Of a DNA stretch of 64,000 nt, positions 46,061 to 58,819 are shown piece after piece. Made by a program: the position numbers and the translations under genes. The stretch spans positions 34,647,019 to 34,711,018 of the forward strand of contig NW_027328740.1 of assembly GCF_048564905.1 (NCBI RefSeq), in the 5' to 3' direction. The stretch comes from Vicugna pacos. Lineage: Eukaryota > Chordata > Mammalia > Artiodactyla > Camelidae. Within the stretch, counting starts at the first letter, position 1. Every line of letters begins with the position of its first letter. The notes beneath the pieces were generated by a model. It did not search any database. It was given only the letters and a program-made list of their open reading frames with translations, and was not told the DNA's origin.

Positions 46061-49000
46061 CATGTTCTCTCTACTGTTTCCAGTACTTCCCTGTTATACC
46101 TGGAATGGTGAAGTGGGTCAGTTTTGGAGCCTTTCAGAAAAAGTATGATTTAAGCGCCTCTGGACTGTTTCACAAAGCTCAGCATTCTTTGATGGTTCTG
46201 AAGCACGCAGTGATTTTCGTCCCAGAGAGGTAACGTCTAACTCCTTTGATGATGACGTGGTTGCAAATGGTGTACAGGTGCAAAACCAGACTTTGCAGCT
46301 TCTGAAGGGAAACTCTCCAGTTCTCCCTTGGTCGGCTTTCTTCCACGGGATGTAACTGTGCTGCAGCGTAGGCCTGAGCTTTCCATATGGAGTGAGAGTT
46401 TAATATCCGATGTTAGCATACAACGGTCAGATGAAGAAAACCGACGTTGACAATTTATTTTTGGGTTTCATTAGTCAAGATATACTATCAGTTAATGGCC
46501 CATATAGCAAATGAAATTGAGTACAGGACATTGCATTTCTTACTTTCTATTTAGAGTTCTCTTACAGAATAATGTTGCCTGCTTTGGAACATCAGCTCCA
46601 CCACTCACGGCACCTATCAGTGTGTTGGTGTGATTGCATTTACAGAGTGAATGTAATCTAGGCTTCCTCAGCCTCAAACACTTCAGTGCAGAATCACGGG
46701 CTGTAGCCGTCTGTTAGTCACGCAAATACTTCTAAAATTATATGATTCCAGAAAAGAAAGAAGAGAGAGAGATTGCCTTTATCAAATTTCCCTTCAGTTC
46801 TAAATGAAAACTGTTGTTGAGCAGCTCTGGTTTCCTTTGGATAAGAATATATACATTTCTTTGCATGTAACCTGGGTTTTGGGCTAGAACACCAAGTTCT
46901 TGCTGTCCACAAGCCACAAAAATAGTAGCCAAATGGCACACGTGTGAAATAGTTTATACTTTTTTCTGAGAAAGTATCCTTGAATTTGGGAGTTGGGCTG
47001 TGATTTCTGCTTTTTAATTCCCCCACCTGTCTTGTAATCTCTCACTCCTTCCCACGTGGTTCCCAAGTGTTCGTGGTCTCAAAGGAGCGGGCAAACACCC
47101 AGTTGGTCACCATGTACTGCTGCTATAGATAGAGCCCAGACAAGACCTAAAGGACATTATCAGAGAGGACTTCCTGGAAGAAATGGGCTGTACATTCAGT
47201 TGTGAGGACAGAGTAAGAGTCAGCCAAGAGAAGGAGTCAAGAATGTGGCTCAGGTCGCAGGTGCAGCCCGGGCAGAGGCCTGGAGGCTTTTGGCGTGGGG
47301 ACCCGGGGAGAGTGCCCTGTGCGGTCCAGGGTGGAGGGAGCCCCTGCTGGGGAGGACACTGGAGAGAGTCCGGGGTGTAGGTCTTTGGAAGAAGTTGAGT
47401 TTTACTAGAACTGACACAGTAGGCAGTGAAGGGTGTCAACAGAAGTGACCCTCAGGGAAGGTACTTCTGGTTTTGCTTCTGATATACTACAGACAAAAGG
47501 GTCGGGACGGGTGAGAGCAGGTATGTCTGTCCCTTTGAGATCCAACCCGTCATTCATTTATTCATAACACGTGCACTTCAGTGAGTCTAGGGGAGAGAGA
47601 GTGTAGCCACATAAATAAGCAAAATGTATTTGCTTCTTGAGAGCTTAGCGTTGTCAGTTAGCCTAGAATGTTCTAGGAAGAGAGGAACAAATTGTGGAGG
47701 TTGGAGGGAGGGAAGGCTTCCTTGGGAAACAGTCAAAATGAACCTGGAGGCAAGTGGGAAGTAGGAGCAGGTCAGGGGGCTCCTGAGGTCACTGGGGACC
47801 TATGTACTGAGATGAGGCTGGGCGAGCAGGGTCTGGGGTGGGGCTAGAACTCTACCAGGGAGCCTCTGAACTGTTTGAAGTGGGGTTGATGTAATCAAAT
47901 TTGTGCTTTGGGAAGGCTGTCGTGGCTTTGTGTGTGTGTGTAGCGGGGAAGAGGTGGAGGGTGCCACCAACTGGGGGATCATTTGAAGACCATTCACAGG
48001 CTGGGATATGGGCTTCGGGGCTACTTGGGGACGGCAGGGGCAGTGTGGATGCCGGCTTTTCTTATGGGGGACTTGTTAGCGGGGCTGCCCTAGAGGCACC
48101 TTGTGGCTGGAAGAAAACTGATGGAGGCTGCCAGGGGGACATTCCTCTTCTCTCTTTCCATGCCTAGTGTGATTATCTTAGCTCAGCCAACATTTGGAAC
48201 AAAAGAGCTAATCTCCAGGGTTGCCCAGGCCTTTGTAGAGCTCCTTCGAGTGAGATCTGATAGGATTTAGGTTTGTGTTCAGATCTGGATGTTCACTTAG
48301 CTAGAAACGTCCTGTCATTTCGATTTCCATAGGGGTTTTTATTCCTGATAAAGATTGCTTTCTTGGTGAGAGGAAAATTATTACAGCTGTTGTCTTTTTC
48401 AAAAAAAATCATATGTTTTAAGAGCTTTAATATTCAAAAGAATAGGAATATATAAAATATTTAAGGAAGTCTTTGGTGTGGTTTCTTTGCTTTCTGAGCT
48501 AATGTGGACTTAGAGCCTTTGTATTACTTAATAGCACATCCTTGTCAGTATTTAAAGAGCTGTTAGTGAGCACCCCAGGCCCCACCTCTCAAAGAATCGT
48601 TAAAGTTTGCTCTGAAATAGTGAGGTCATAAACGTCTTGTTTTCAGAAATCAAAAGGTTTTAAATACGCAACATAGCTCCATTTATAAAATAATAATAAG
48701 TTCAAAATTAAGAAAATGGAGGATAATTGATTTTTTTTAAAGCCTAAACATAAACTTTCTTGTGCTAATTTTGCAACTGGAAATTTTGAAAAGAAAAATC
48801 CTACTGCAATATCATCTACGTGGTATATATATATGAGTTTCACGTTTGAAAAGTAACTGCGCAGTGGTTTTCAAAGTCAGGAGCATTCCAGCTCAAATAC
48901 TGGCAGTGGTGGCTGCTGGTTTTCAATGGAAGAGCCTAAATTTGCCTTCTTAGCTTTTTTTTTTTTTGTACTGAGAAGGTTGAGTAGTGCTTTGCCAGCA

Positions 49001-49082
49001 TGATTTTCGGGCAATTTGAGGGCAGATGTCGTGTTCCAGCAGTGAGATATTTCCATGCATTTTATTTTCTGGACATCACCAG

Positions 49083-49193
49083 GGCACATGTGGGGTTTGT
49101 GCCTGCAGGCTGGAATGCTGCAGGACTCCCTAATCCATCACCATTATGTCCTGGTGCTGCTCCGGTCAGTGAATGATTTTCTGTGACTTGGAG
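49083..49193 (+). pseudogene. TRAPPC9: TRAPPC9-like exon (AGMLQDSL region), nonsense
   Basis: The frame reads [19 protein letters not shown] and then [10 protein letters not shown]-stop-LG. Human TRAPPC9 has [20 protein letters not shown] and then [12 protein letters not shown]. The exon ends at 'ggag|gtaatg', the human exon boundary phase. The Trp codon has become TGA at 49184-49186. The upstream part, where human has HYKKRCQGRMRKHVGD, is shortened to 'caccagggcacatgtgggg'. An internal deletion seems to have removed about ten codons, so the 5' limit given (after CAG at 49080-49082) is tentative. It belongs to the same copy as the start-codon exon at 40323. The next exon (AALEGLCSASVIYHY) was not found in the rest of the window. 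Confidence 0.88.
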
Positions 49194-49544
49194 GTAATGT
49201 GGTCTGATGGTGATGATCAGACGTGCAGTTAAATGCTATTAATTGAAATAAGAGTAACCTAGAAACATTGCTCTAACAATACAGGATGAGGGAGGAGGAT
49301 TGGCTGAGCTGCTTGCAGTGGGATGTCTTCTCAGGTGACTCCCTCACCGTGATTCCTGCCAATATCCGCCCCAGCCCTGCACGGTAGTCCTGCCGAAGCA
49401 AGCAAGCACTTTGCTCAGAAACGCACTGAATTTCCTTGCGCCTCTGTTTGTTGGCTTTTTTTTGAAAACACATTTTGCCCTTTGCTTAAATGCCATCCAT
49501 GCTAGTCACCCCTTACACTCATTCTTCTGGACCTCGTCCATACA
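49194..49544. other. Intron of right TRAPPC9-like copy
   Basis: No recognised feature between the exon and the L1 fragment. Confidence 0.45.
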
Positions 49545-50100
49545 TAGCTGCTGAATGGATGAACAGAATGTAGTATCTCCATGTAGTGGAACATTATTCA
49601 CACGTAAGAGTGAATAAAAAAGAAAAAAAAAAGAGGAAAATGAAAAATGCCACCTGTTTTGGGAAGTCCACCCTGACTGTTCAACCCACACTTTTCCCTT
49701 TGAAACACAATCACTTATGCTCCACTCTACTCTTTTGATAGTACTTACCACCTTCTAATAATCTTTAACGTTTCCAAAAAAAATAAAAAATAAAGAGATG
49801 CTGATGCCACTTCAAAATATACAAGCCTTGCTAACAGCATGTTAATTGAAAGGAAGCAGACACAAACGGCCAGATATTGTTGATTTCAGTGATCTGAAAA
49901 GCCCAGAAAAGGCACATGCAGAGGCAGAGAGCAGGTGATGGTTGGAAGGGGCTGGGTGGAGGGGGATTACGGAGTGAATGCTAGTGATAGGGGGATTCTT
50001 TTGGGCTGATGAAGTGTTCTGGAAATAGAAGGTGTTGAGGGCTGCACAACTGTGATTGTGCAGAAGACTGCTGAGCGCTGTGTCTGGGAGTGCCTGTTGT
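49545..50100 (+). repeat. L1M 3' end, plus strand
   Basis: 'ctgctgaatggatgaacagaatgtagtatctccatgtagtggaacattattcac' is the L1 pattern 'gataaatggataaacaaaatgtggtatatccatacaatggaatattattc'. After a short unrelated or rearranged stretch (about 49630-49800) it resumes with 'aggaagcagacacaaacggccagatattg', 'ggcagagagcaggtgatggttggaaggggctgg' and 'gatgaagtgttctggaaatag'. This is the only clear plus-strand L1 here. Confidence 0.75.
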
Positions 50101-50689
50101 TGGGACATCTTTATTTTGTTCACATCCTGCAATGTGAAGGGCCATCTTCTGCTGTGGTCATTCTACTCCTGTGAGTGGTGAGGGTCAGGACTTTGTAGAG
50201 TCCTGTTTCTTTTCTCCCTCTGGCTGAGTGTAGGCAAAAAAATTTAAGCCTGAGAAAGTGCTCCATCTACAGAAATGTCTTTCAGTTTTGCCTGGTGTAA
50301 AAATCTTGAGAGCTTTTAACCGTTGAGGCTAGTCTGTGGGGGTAAATAGCCTATGAAGCCTGGGTGAGCCCGGGAAGAGCCGCGCTTCCCTCCCAGACAC
50401 GGGTGGGGATTTCACCCCCTTTCAGGCAGTGAAGGGCCCAGACCCGTGGGCAGACTTGACAATCGTGAATATTTACGTGTATCCGCTGCTTCATCTTGGA
50501 TATTAATTTCAAGCTGAGTCAGTTTGTGACGGCAGCCTCATCCTACATCAGGAATTTATAGTATCTGCTCTTTGAGGTGAAGACCTGACAGACTTGATTA
50601 TTTAACAGTCTGCTTTGAATTGATATCTCAGATTCCTTTGTCAAAAGCAAAACAGCAGAAATACAGACGTCCTTTAATTCCAATGTGGC

Positions 50690-50800
50690 CTGGAACGGGT
50701 TTAGTGTCTGTGCCTCAGTGGCCTTATCTGCGGGTGGGGAAGATGATAACAGTGCTTCCCTCAGAGGAGCTGGTGAGGGGAGAGTGAGAAGCACAAATGG
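50690..50800 (+). repeat. MIR-like fragment
   Basis: 'gtgtctgtgcctcagtggccttatctgcgggtggggaagatgataacagtgcttccctcag' matches the middle of MIR. Confidence 0.55.
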
Positions 50801-51139
50801 AGGACTTACACGAGATGCTCATAAATGACCGAATTTAGTGCTCTCCGCCTGGTGAGGCCTTAGGGGTAGAGATGTCAGAACAGAGCAGTCCTAGCCGGAG
50901 CTCGATACGTGATGGTAGCTGTTATGATCAGTATCACCACTGTGGGTTATCAGGTAGTTTTAAGACTTGGTAATATGATTTCATGAATAATGTTAAAAGA
51001 CTAGACATCTCAGATCCAGTTTACATAGTCCTCAAGATTTCTTCTGAGAATTGGATGGTTTCTTCCCTATCTTAAATCTGAGATGAGTCTCTAAAAATTT
51101 CCGTATTCCTCCATCCTTTTGCTTTAATTCTCTATTTCT

Positions 51140-51240
51140 TAAAAAACAAAGTTTTTAGATGGAGTTACTGGGGACTGAATTGAGGGCCTCATGCATGCTA
51201 AGCACATACTCTCCCAAATGAGGTATAATCTCTTCCCTGA
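51140..51240 (-). repeat. Camelid-type SINE (Vic-1-like)
   Basis: 'ttttagatggagttactggggactgaattgagggcctcatgcatgctaagcacatactctccc' is a diverged copy of the same SINE with a shortened tail. Confidence 0.8.
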
Positions 51241-51589
51241 TTTTTTTTTAAATTTACATCTTAATTTTCAGAGGTTAGAGGCCTCTAATTATTTTTCTGG
51301 AGACTTGTCCATGAACCTGTAAATCTACAATTAATGGACAAAATTTGGTTTATTAAAAAAAAATCTATAGAATATTCTACAGTCCACCCAAAAGGAAATA
51401 CTCATGGACTTAAAATGTTTCTCCTTTAAGGTGATTTCTCCTGTTTGGTCGAGCTTAATTTGTTAACAGCCATCCTCATCATCATAATGACCAAACTCGC
51501 TGTGAGTGGACGCCTAACTGAGGCTAAAATGCTTTGCTCATATTTTACTTCATAGCAAGTGTTTGATTGTAGGTATCAGTGTCTCCTTT

Positions 51590-51700
51590 TTTGTAGCTGA
51601 GGGATTGAGAGATGGGTCAGCTTGCCCCAAATGACACGCAGCTGGCGGTGGCTAGCTCGATGCTGGAATCCAGGCTGCACAGGATGAATTCTCAATTGCT
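51590..51700 (-). repeat. MIR SINE, minus strand
   Basis: 'gctgagggattgagagatgggtcagcttgccccaaatgacacgcagctggcggtggc' then 'gctggaatccaggctg' follow the reverse MIR order. Confidence 0.7.
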
Positions 51701-54616
51701 CCTCTAATCAGCTTCCCGTTGAGTGTTTTCCCGAACTCCTGTGAGCCCATAAATGACCGATTTTAGCTATCTCAGCCTGATGAGGTCTTCAAAGGAGAGA
51801 CACCAGTGAGAATGAGAGGCAGAGTGGCATAAATTAAAATTGTACATTTTCACAAATGTTTTATTCTCAGGTAATGACTGTAAAGGAAATAGTTTCTTAA
51901 TTTAGTGCTTTGTGAGAACTAAAAACAAAACATTTAAAATAACTATTGTGCAAGAGAGAAGTGGTCTTTGAAAGTCCAACTGTTGCTAATGATGTTACTT
52001 GTTTTTTCTAGTGGTGCTTATTTACTGAAAAATTTCCAAACACTGAATTTGTTTTATGTAGTCTTAGTATGAAAGAAAACTTTGTCAGTGAGTATTGTAA
52101 GTAAAATCCTTACTCTTTTCTTTCCTGATGATGAATATCTTAGTTGTTTACATGGCTTAAGTATATTTCGTCATTTGTGAAATTTGAGTAATATGGTTTA
52201 CCTTGTCTGACTGTGAGAGCTGGACGCCTTGTATACAAAGCACCGTAGAGGTGCTTAATAAAAATGTGCTGTCACAGTGACTGATAGTTTAGAAGTATCA
52301 ACTCTGAATACTAAAAAGGGTAGCTTATTTCTGATGCATATTCAATATGTGTATATATGATATACATTAATATGGCTTAAAGTAACTAGGATTGTTTTTT
52401 TTAAGTGCAGTATGAAGCTTTAATGAAATCTGTGTCATTCTAGTGAGACAGGGACTACTTAAATTGCCTTAAGCAGACGACCTTGAAGATTATTTACACA
52501 GAATGTAAGCTCAGAATTCATGTTGCCGTGTAACCATCCATCAGACATTTAATTTCTCGGGATTCTGACCAGAACCATTAAGTTTAGAAAAATCCACATT
52601 GATTATTATCAGGGAATAAGCTTCTCTCTTTTGTGACTAAAGAAAATTTTGATTTTTTTCTGCACTCTTTTCAGGTTTTAAAATTTCAAAATTTTGATTT
52701 GACATGTCACTTTTTTAATAGAGGTAATAAAGCTCATGCTGTTTTAATATGTAAATAAATGTTTTTGTATTTCAATACCCTTCTATGATTTCCTGGCTCT
52801 TTGAGAAGTATTTTGCAAGATACTTAGATTACCTACTGTTGGAAAAATACAGACGTGACTTTTATGAATATAGGCGTAGTACAGTTCTGTTGGTTTTTAC
52901 TACAGTGCAAGACATGAGACCTAGGAGAGCTTTGCTGCTGATTGCCAGGAGGACAGATCTCAGGTCTCAGTCTCCCCTCGTGTAAAATGAAGTGGCTGGA
53001 CTGGATTCTTTCCTCTTCTAAGATGAGCTTCCATGAGCCTATGTCTTTTGTTTATATTTAGGAGTATTAGCAATATCAGATTAAATACTGAATACCCCTC
53101 CATCCCCCCGAAGCAAAGTGCAGTATATGCTACATAAGCTTCTAGTTATCTGATTCTCGTTTCTCATCTTACAGTCAATTTTTGTGTTGCATGTTTCCCG
53201 GCAACCTGGAAGGTCTTTTTAGCCATAGGTGGCGCTGTTGCAACTTTTTACAGTCTTAATTTTTCTGTTTGTAAAATAAGGCTTAAACAATGTGATTTTA
53301 TTTTGATTCCTTTGCTTAATGCTTCAGAATAGCACAACGTCCATTATGTCTTTCTACCTGGAAAATTTTTTCTGCTTATATCATAGTTTTATTCTTTTAT
53401 CTCGCTGTGAACATTTCAGACTTGCTGTGCAAACAATGGCAAAATCGGGCTTTTCTTCTAGTGTTAGAAACCAGTGAGCCGGGATATTATAAAACAGCTA
53501 GAAGCTGCCTCTGGAGCACCATAAAGCTGAAAGGTGTGTTGAGTTCCCTGAGTATTGACCCCGCCGCTGTGTGTTAATTGGTGGGAGTTGATTTGGTACA
53601 TATATGATGGGGTGTAGTTTCTTGACTTGGGTTTGCCTGCACGTGCTGACACTGAACCATGTGATCCTGAGTCAGCTCGTTCTGAGTTTTCCCCTCGTCT
53701 GTGAGAAGGGGACACTCATATCTGCTTTGTAGAATTGTGAGAATTAGTAATTATGTAACATGTTTACCACAGTGGGTATGTCAAGAGAGCTCATAAACTT
53801 TAGCTGCTGTTTTGTGTGCAGCCATCATTTTATAGTCTTTGGTAATTACAAAGAAACAAGAAAATAAGAAAAGCTGATTTTATGATGAAAGATATTTGAG
53901 GACGTTCCATAATTCCTACACCCATAATTTAGCATCAGCAGAGTCAGAACTGTTACACAGTCGCCCTGGACCAACGTTAAGCCACAGAAATTTTTGTTAC
54001 TTCATATATGTTGGGGCCTAAGGGGAACCAATACTTATACACATTTTGTCTCCAGCAGCCAACTGAGAGATGACACAAAAGAGTAGGCAGGCGATAAATG
54101 TCTTCTTTGTTACTGATGAAGCCACGTTCTCCATGAACTTCAGGGCTGTGGATAAATGAGTGTCATGATACTGTGTCCCAGAAGTAGAGACTCACCCTGT
54201 CCCAGGTATCTCTGGGCCACAGCAAGCCTTCCCTTGAGAGAATGAGCCCCATCATGCACAGGGCTGTTCTGCAATGGAGCTGAGCATCCAGGGTGCTTCC
54301 CTAGGGTAGTCAACACTGGAGGGAAAGGAAGGGTTTCACATGCCCTGCTTGTCTCCCCGGAATCACAACTCAATCTGTTAATGTGAGGAGGGCTAGCTGT
54401 GGGCCAGGGGTCAGGGCTGTGAAGGGAGTAGCACTCTGCATGGCCCAGAGGAGTGGGGAGGAGGTATCCCTTCCATCAGTTTAAACAGGTGGTGGGATGG
54501 AACAGAAGGGTTCATCCCATGAGTTTATAAAAGGAGAAATAAGAATTTCCTTTGGGTATTAGTCTAGCCAGGAAACACAGAAGATGATTAGGAAGGAGAC
54601 TTGTAAACCACTGTAA
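51701..54616. other. Intron-like DNA, no gene recognised
   Basis: Mostly unique-looking, AT-rich around 51830-52780. Weak MIR-like traces occur near 52930-53000 and 53660-53790. No exon of TRAPPC9 was found. Confidence 0.4.
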
Positions 54617-54850
54617 TATTAATTTGACATTTGTTGAGCACCCAAAATGTGCTACATTCTTTTCTGAGCGTTTTACAGAAATGAATCCTTCAATCTTCTC
54701 AACAAGCGAGTAAGGAAGGTTTGATTGTTATCCCAGTTTCACAGTGTGGAAATTGAGGCACACAGAGGGTAAGTTGACCAAGGTCACAGAACTAGTAAGT
54801 GGCAGAGCAAGTATTTTAACCCTGGCTGTATGGTATTGTGGCTCCCAGAA
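54617..54850 (-). repeat. MIR SINE, nearly full length, minus strand
   Basis: 'acatttgttgagcacccaaaatgtgctacattc', 'cctttcacagtgtggaaattgaggca'-type text, 'aggtcacagaactagtaagtggcagagc' and 'ttttaaccctggctg' run in perfect reverse MIR order. Overlapping small ORFs at 54728-55047 are shadows of it. Confidence 0.88.
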
Positions 54851-56029
54851 TGGGCTTTGGGTGTTTAGATGTATCTGCATCCCTCGATTTCTGTACGTCT
54901 GTGCCTCAATTAGCCCAGAAAGGACAGGGAAAGGAGAGTTACACAGGTGCTCACAGTCGTGTCTCGGCAACTGTCCACGAAGAGTGCACCGTGATTAGAA
55001 TTAATTGTTTTCCAGGCAGCAGATCTGTTGGTATAACAGAAATTTAGTCCATTGAATTCATCTAGAAATCCTTCCTGCTCTGCTTCTGTCCACACTTGCC
55101 ATGTGACTGCCTGCCCGTGTTTGGGCCGTGGAGGAGAACATATACTCATGGTTGAACTCTGATATTGCAGTCTGGTTCATAGTTTCACATCTTCTGTTAC
55201 ATTAATAAGTTAAATTTCTGGTTTTCTTGCATCAGTGTCTCATGAGTTTGGTTAATGTGAAACCAGTCCATGGGAGCCCAGGGGTTATGATGGTATAAAT
55301 TTTTAGCACGTTGTGGCACTTCTAGCCATGCAGACATGACTGGGGGATGTACGCCTTTCTCACTGATTTCTCCCAACAGCAGGGTCCTCTCACGGATGTG
55401 AGGCTGGGAGCTCTCTGAGTAGCTCAGTCAGAGGCCAAGTCCACCAATCCGAAAATGATGAAGTACCTGGAAGTGGGTTTAATAAAAGTAAAGGGCTTCC
55501 AGGTAGTCCGATGGGCTGTTCAAGAAATTTGGTGAAAAGCTGTCCACTGTCTGTGGTTTAGCTGCTTCTTTGCTATTGAAAAGTCTGGAGTAGATGAAGG
55601 GATTTTAAAAAGCAGAAAGGAGTGATTTCAGGTGGTACATCCACACCGGTGAGAAGTGATGGATGACCGCCTGTGTGAGGCACAGACAGAGTCTTACAGA
55701 CTTCATAAAACAGCTTCAAATGCTCTGCCATCTGAGTGCGCTTCATATGGGGTCCAGTTCATCACTGGTCACGCTGTGAGGGCAAGTAACTGACGATGGC
55801 AGAAAGGACACGGAGGCATCAAAAAGGTCTCACTCATGTTCCCTGTTTAAAGAATGTGGCACAGTGTATTATATTTGAGCTGGTTTTTCACTGAACAGTT
55901 TTTAGTGTTTTCTGGGACTCCCCAGTGCCCCAAGGTTCCATGCAGCTGGGTGTCCCCTCATTGCAGCTCCGTCAGCGCTTGCCCTGGGCTGATGTGGTGT
56001 CACGGGAAGCAGGACGGTCAGCGTCCCCG
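54851..56029. other. Intron-like DNA, no gene recognised
   Basis: I see no exon, RNA gene or clear repeat in this stretch. Confidence 0.4.
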
Positions 56030-56130
56030 GCTCCTCTGAGCTCCGTCTCCTCATCTGCAGAGCCTGGTTTCCCATCCGTGTCTACTTAGTAGGGTTGCTG
56101 AGAATCACACGTGATGGTTATCAGGTGTGA
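56030..56130 (+). repeat. MIR-like fragment
   Basis: 'ctccgtctcctcatctgcagagcctgg' and 'tagggttgctgagaatcacacgtgatgg' fit the MIR middle and 3' part. Confidence 0.5.
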
Positions 56131-56274
56131 TTTCTGGTTGTCTCTGCGATTGGCAAATAGCCAATAATTGATAGAAACTCTTGTTTTTTTTATTGTAATT
56201 GTGTCTCCTAGATTGCAGTGGTTTTTAGTCTGCATTTTTTTATAACTTTACTCATTTTTAAATATGCCCTTATT

Positions 56275-56365
56275 TTATTTATTTTTTTTTGAGGTACTGG
56301 GGACTGAAGCCAGGACATTGTGCATGCTATGCAGGTGCTCTACAACTGAGTAATACCCACCCTCC
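56275..56365 (-). repeat. Camelid-type SINE (Vic-1-like)
   Basis: 'gaggtactggggactgaagccaggacattgtgcatgctatgcaggtgctctacaactgag' is a diverged head of the SINE, with a T-rich stretch (its A-rich tail) at the left. The 82-codon ORF across it is chance. Confidence 0.82.
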
Positions 56366-58540
56366 TTTTCTGCACTTAAAAATAAATATTGCAATACACA
56401 AAATAGCTCTTAAACTCCATCATGGGACCTGGTCTCTGTATAGGCAAATGAACACGTATACTATTTCAATAAGAATAAATGCTGTTGAGACATACGTTTC
56501 TGAATCTGTTAATGTGCTTAAAAACGATCATAGCTAGTGATAAACACGAGACTTAGATCAAGGACTTTTTAGGGTATGTTTTGCCATCATGGGAAATTAC
56601 ATTCTACCGAGAAGGCTAATTGGGTCTCTTTGATATTTGGATGGTTTAGCAGGTGATCAAGGCTTTCCAAAGCTGACAGTTTTGTATTTTAAACTAACTA
56701 CAAAGTTATCTTCTAGAAGATGGAAATCCTAAGCTTGTGAATTTCCCAGTAATCCAGGGGGTATGTGTCTGTGTCTGTGTCTGTGTGAACGTTTGTGTGT
56801 GTGATATCAGGAATGTAGAAATAAGTTCCATATAGACTTCTGATATCTTTCTCTTCCAGTTCAAGGTTTAAGCATATACTTACACAAATAAATTGATTTT
56901 CTTTTGTCATTTGGCATATTGGCGGGAATAAGAGGTTCTCATACATGTTTCAGAAGGGTTGGGAAGCATGAGCTTAGAAAACGGGAGGAGAAAGAGGCAG
57001 GGAGACACTTCACACTTTGTGCAGTATATGAGAAACGGTAGCTTTTCTTTTCTCTTTTCTTCTAAAGCAAACTGGCTCTGAATTGTAACACACTATTACT
57101 CAGAATTGCTTTTCTAATCAGACACAAGTGCCTCAGATTTTTCAAGGCAACATGAATGATGAAATGTGTTTTAGCATTTATCTTTAAAAGTAGTTTTATT
57201 TCTCAAGTAAAAGACTATAGCCTGTTTCTTCCAGCGTCTCAAGAAATTCTCATTGATCTATGTACATGTTCTATGTGCTTATTTTCTTTTCTTTTTTTTT
57301 AAGTGCTTGTTTCATTGTGGTGTGAATGAATGTTTAAAATTTCTGGATTTTGATCTTTAGAAAATGCTGATATATCAGAACTGTTAAAAACCTGATTGTT
57401 CTTTGGTCCTTGTTTGGTGGGGCACCCTATTGATTACTCTTGTCTGTTAAAGAGAGAAATTCTTCCTCTAGCCTGCAGATCATTAAGTGTATGGTTTGCA
57501 GTATGCCTTTAAATTTCATTGAATGCATTGAACATGATTGTCCAGTGAATTTTGAGTTGACTCATAGTAATGACTTTGCTTTGATTCTGTGGCTTTTGCT
57601 CCTCTCCACAAGAGCTTGAATTCTCTGTTGCATTTTGTATACGTGTTCTTCACAGTGGAAGAAATTTTGCATTTTTTACAGAGGTGGTTTTTCCTAACAC
57701 CTCTGAATGCCTTCTGTAATTGATACAACAAAAATCTGTTATTTCAATGCTTAATTATTTCATAAACTAGTTTTTGGCTTAATCAGAAACAATGACAGAG
57801 TGATAATAAAAAATAGGAAAACTTTCCTTCCTTTGAAGAATAGAAATCAGGTGGTCAGGCTCACCCATGCTTTGGGCCTGACATACTTAATCTCATGTCA
57901 TTGTGTATCATGATTCGGAGATGGAGTTGCTTCAGGTTTATTGATTTTTGTTTTAACATTTGTGTTGAATTCTTTCTCCAGGCTTATGTATCCTGTTGGG
58001 TTTGTTGAAACTGTAGAAGGGAAACAAAAGCTTTTTTTGGTTTCCGGAGGCCTGAGTTGCTGATGATAAGGGTTGAGGGTGGGCTGAGGAACAGAGTGAC
58101 ACTCCCTCTGCTCCCAGCTGAAATTGATGAACAATGAAATCAATTAAGTGTATCGGTATTTGACCAATAGAAGTTAGCGAGCCCAAACTGGCTAGTTATG
58201 CCCAAAGAAAGTACTGAATTCACCTGCAGAATTAGGTGCTTTACCAAGAAGAAGCAGCTTAGAGCAATCAGAAAAATCAGTCCTATGATGAGATATAAAG
58301 TAAATATAATATCTTTTATTTCTGAAACTTTTCTACGTTAAGTTGTGTAGAGCTAAAATTAAGTTTCAAGCACCAGGAGTTAACAGTGTGGGTGGTTCTG
58401 TATGATCATTATTCAGGAATGTGCCTAGACTCTGCTAGAGTGGCTGAAGCTGGCAGGAAAAGACCCAGAGCCAGGATTTGTCACCTTAGGGTGTCCTCCA
58501 TAATGGTTCCATGTGGGAGCCCATGATTGGGTTAACAAAT
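56366..58540. other. Intron-like DNA, no gene recognised
   Basis: Contains a short GT-rich run at 56763-56802 ('gtgtctgtgtctgtgtctg'). Otherwise I recognise nothing. Confidence 0.4.
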
Positions 58541-58819
58541 TGTAACAGACCCCAGCCGCCTGTCAAATTTAAGAAGAAAACGTATGCTTAGTAACTGCTT
58601 TGCAAGCAAGTGCCTGTGCATCCTCACTCCTGTCTCCTTGCCTTAAAAAGCAGAGATAATGCTTTGCTTGCGTAGATGATGTTTTAGATAGCACTCTGCT
58701 CATCGCAAAGCAATGACCCAGGCCCACAGCTATAAAGGCTGGGCTTGTGTGCAGTTGGATACTCTATTATCCCCCAAGCAAGGACCTAGCTGGTCTGGTG
58801 GTCTGCTTTGTAATTCACA
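58541..58819 (+). mobile_element. Possible short LTR fragment (fossil)
   Basis: Starts TGTAACAGACCCC, has a TATA-like 'gctataaaggctgg' near 58730, and ends 'gtaattcaca'. This TG...CA layout with a TATA box resembles a short class II-type LTR. There is no second copy in the window and no target duplication was found, so it is tentative. Confidence 0.35.

Larger units (their letters stand above)
41909..49082. other. Intron of right TRAPPC9-like copy
   Basis: No exon is recognised over this 7.2 kb. 44880-45215 and parts of 47120-48000 ('gaggacttcctggaagaaatgg', 'aactgtttgaagtggggttgatgtaatcaaattt') resemble widespread ancient repeats whose family I cannot name. A T-run near 43827-43838 and the GT run at 47930-47942 are simple sequence. 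Small ORFs here show no homology. Confidence 0.45.
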
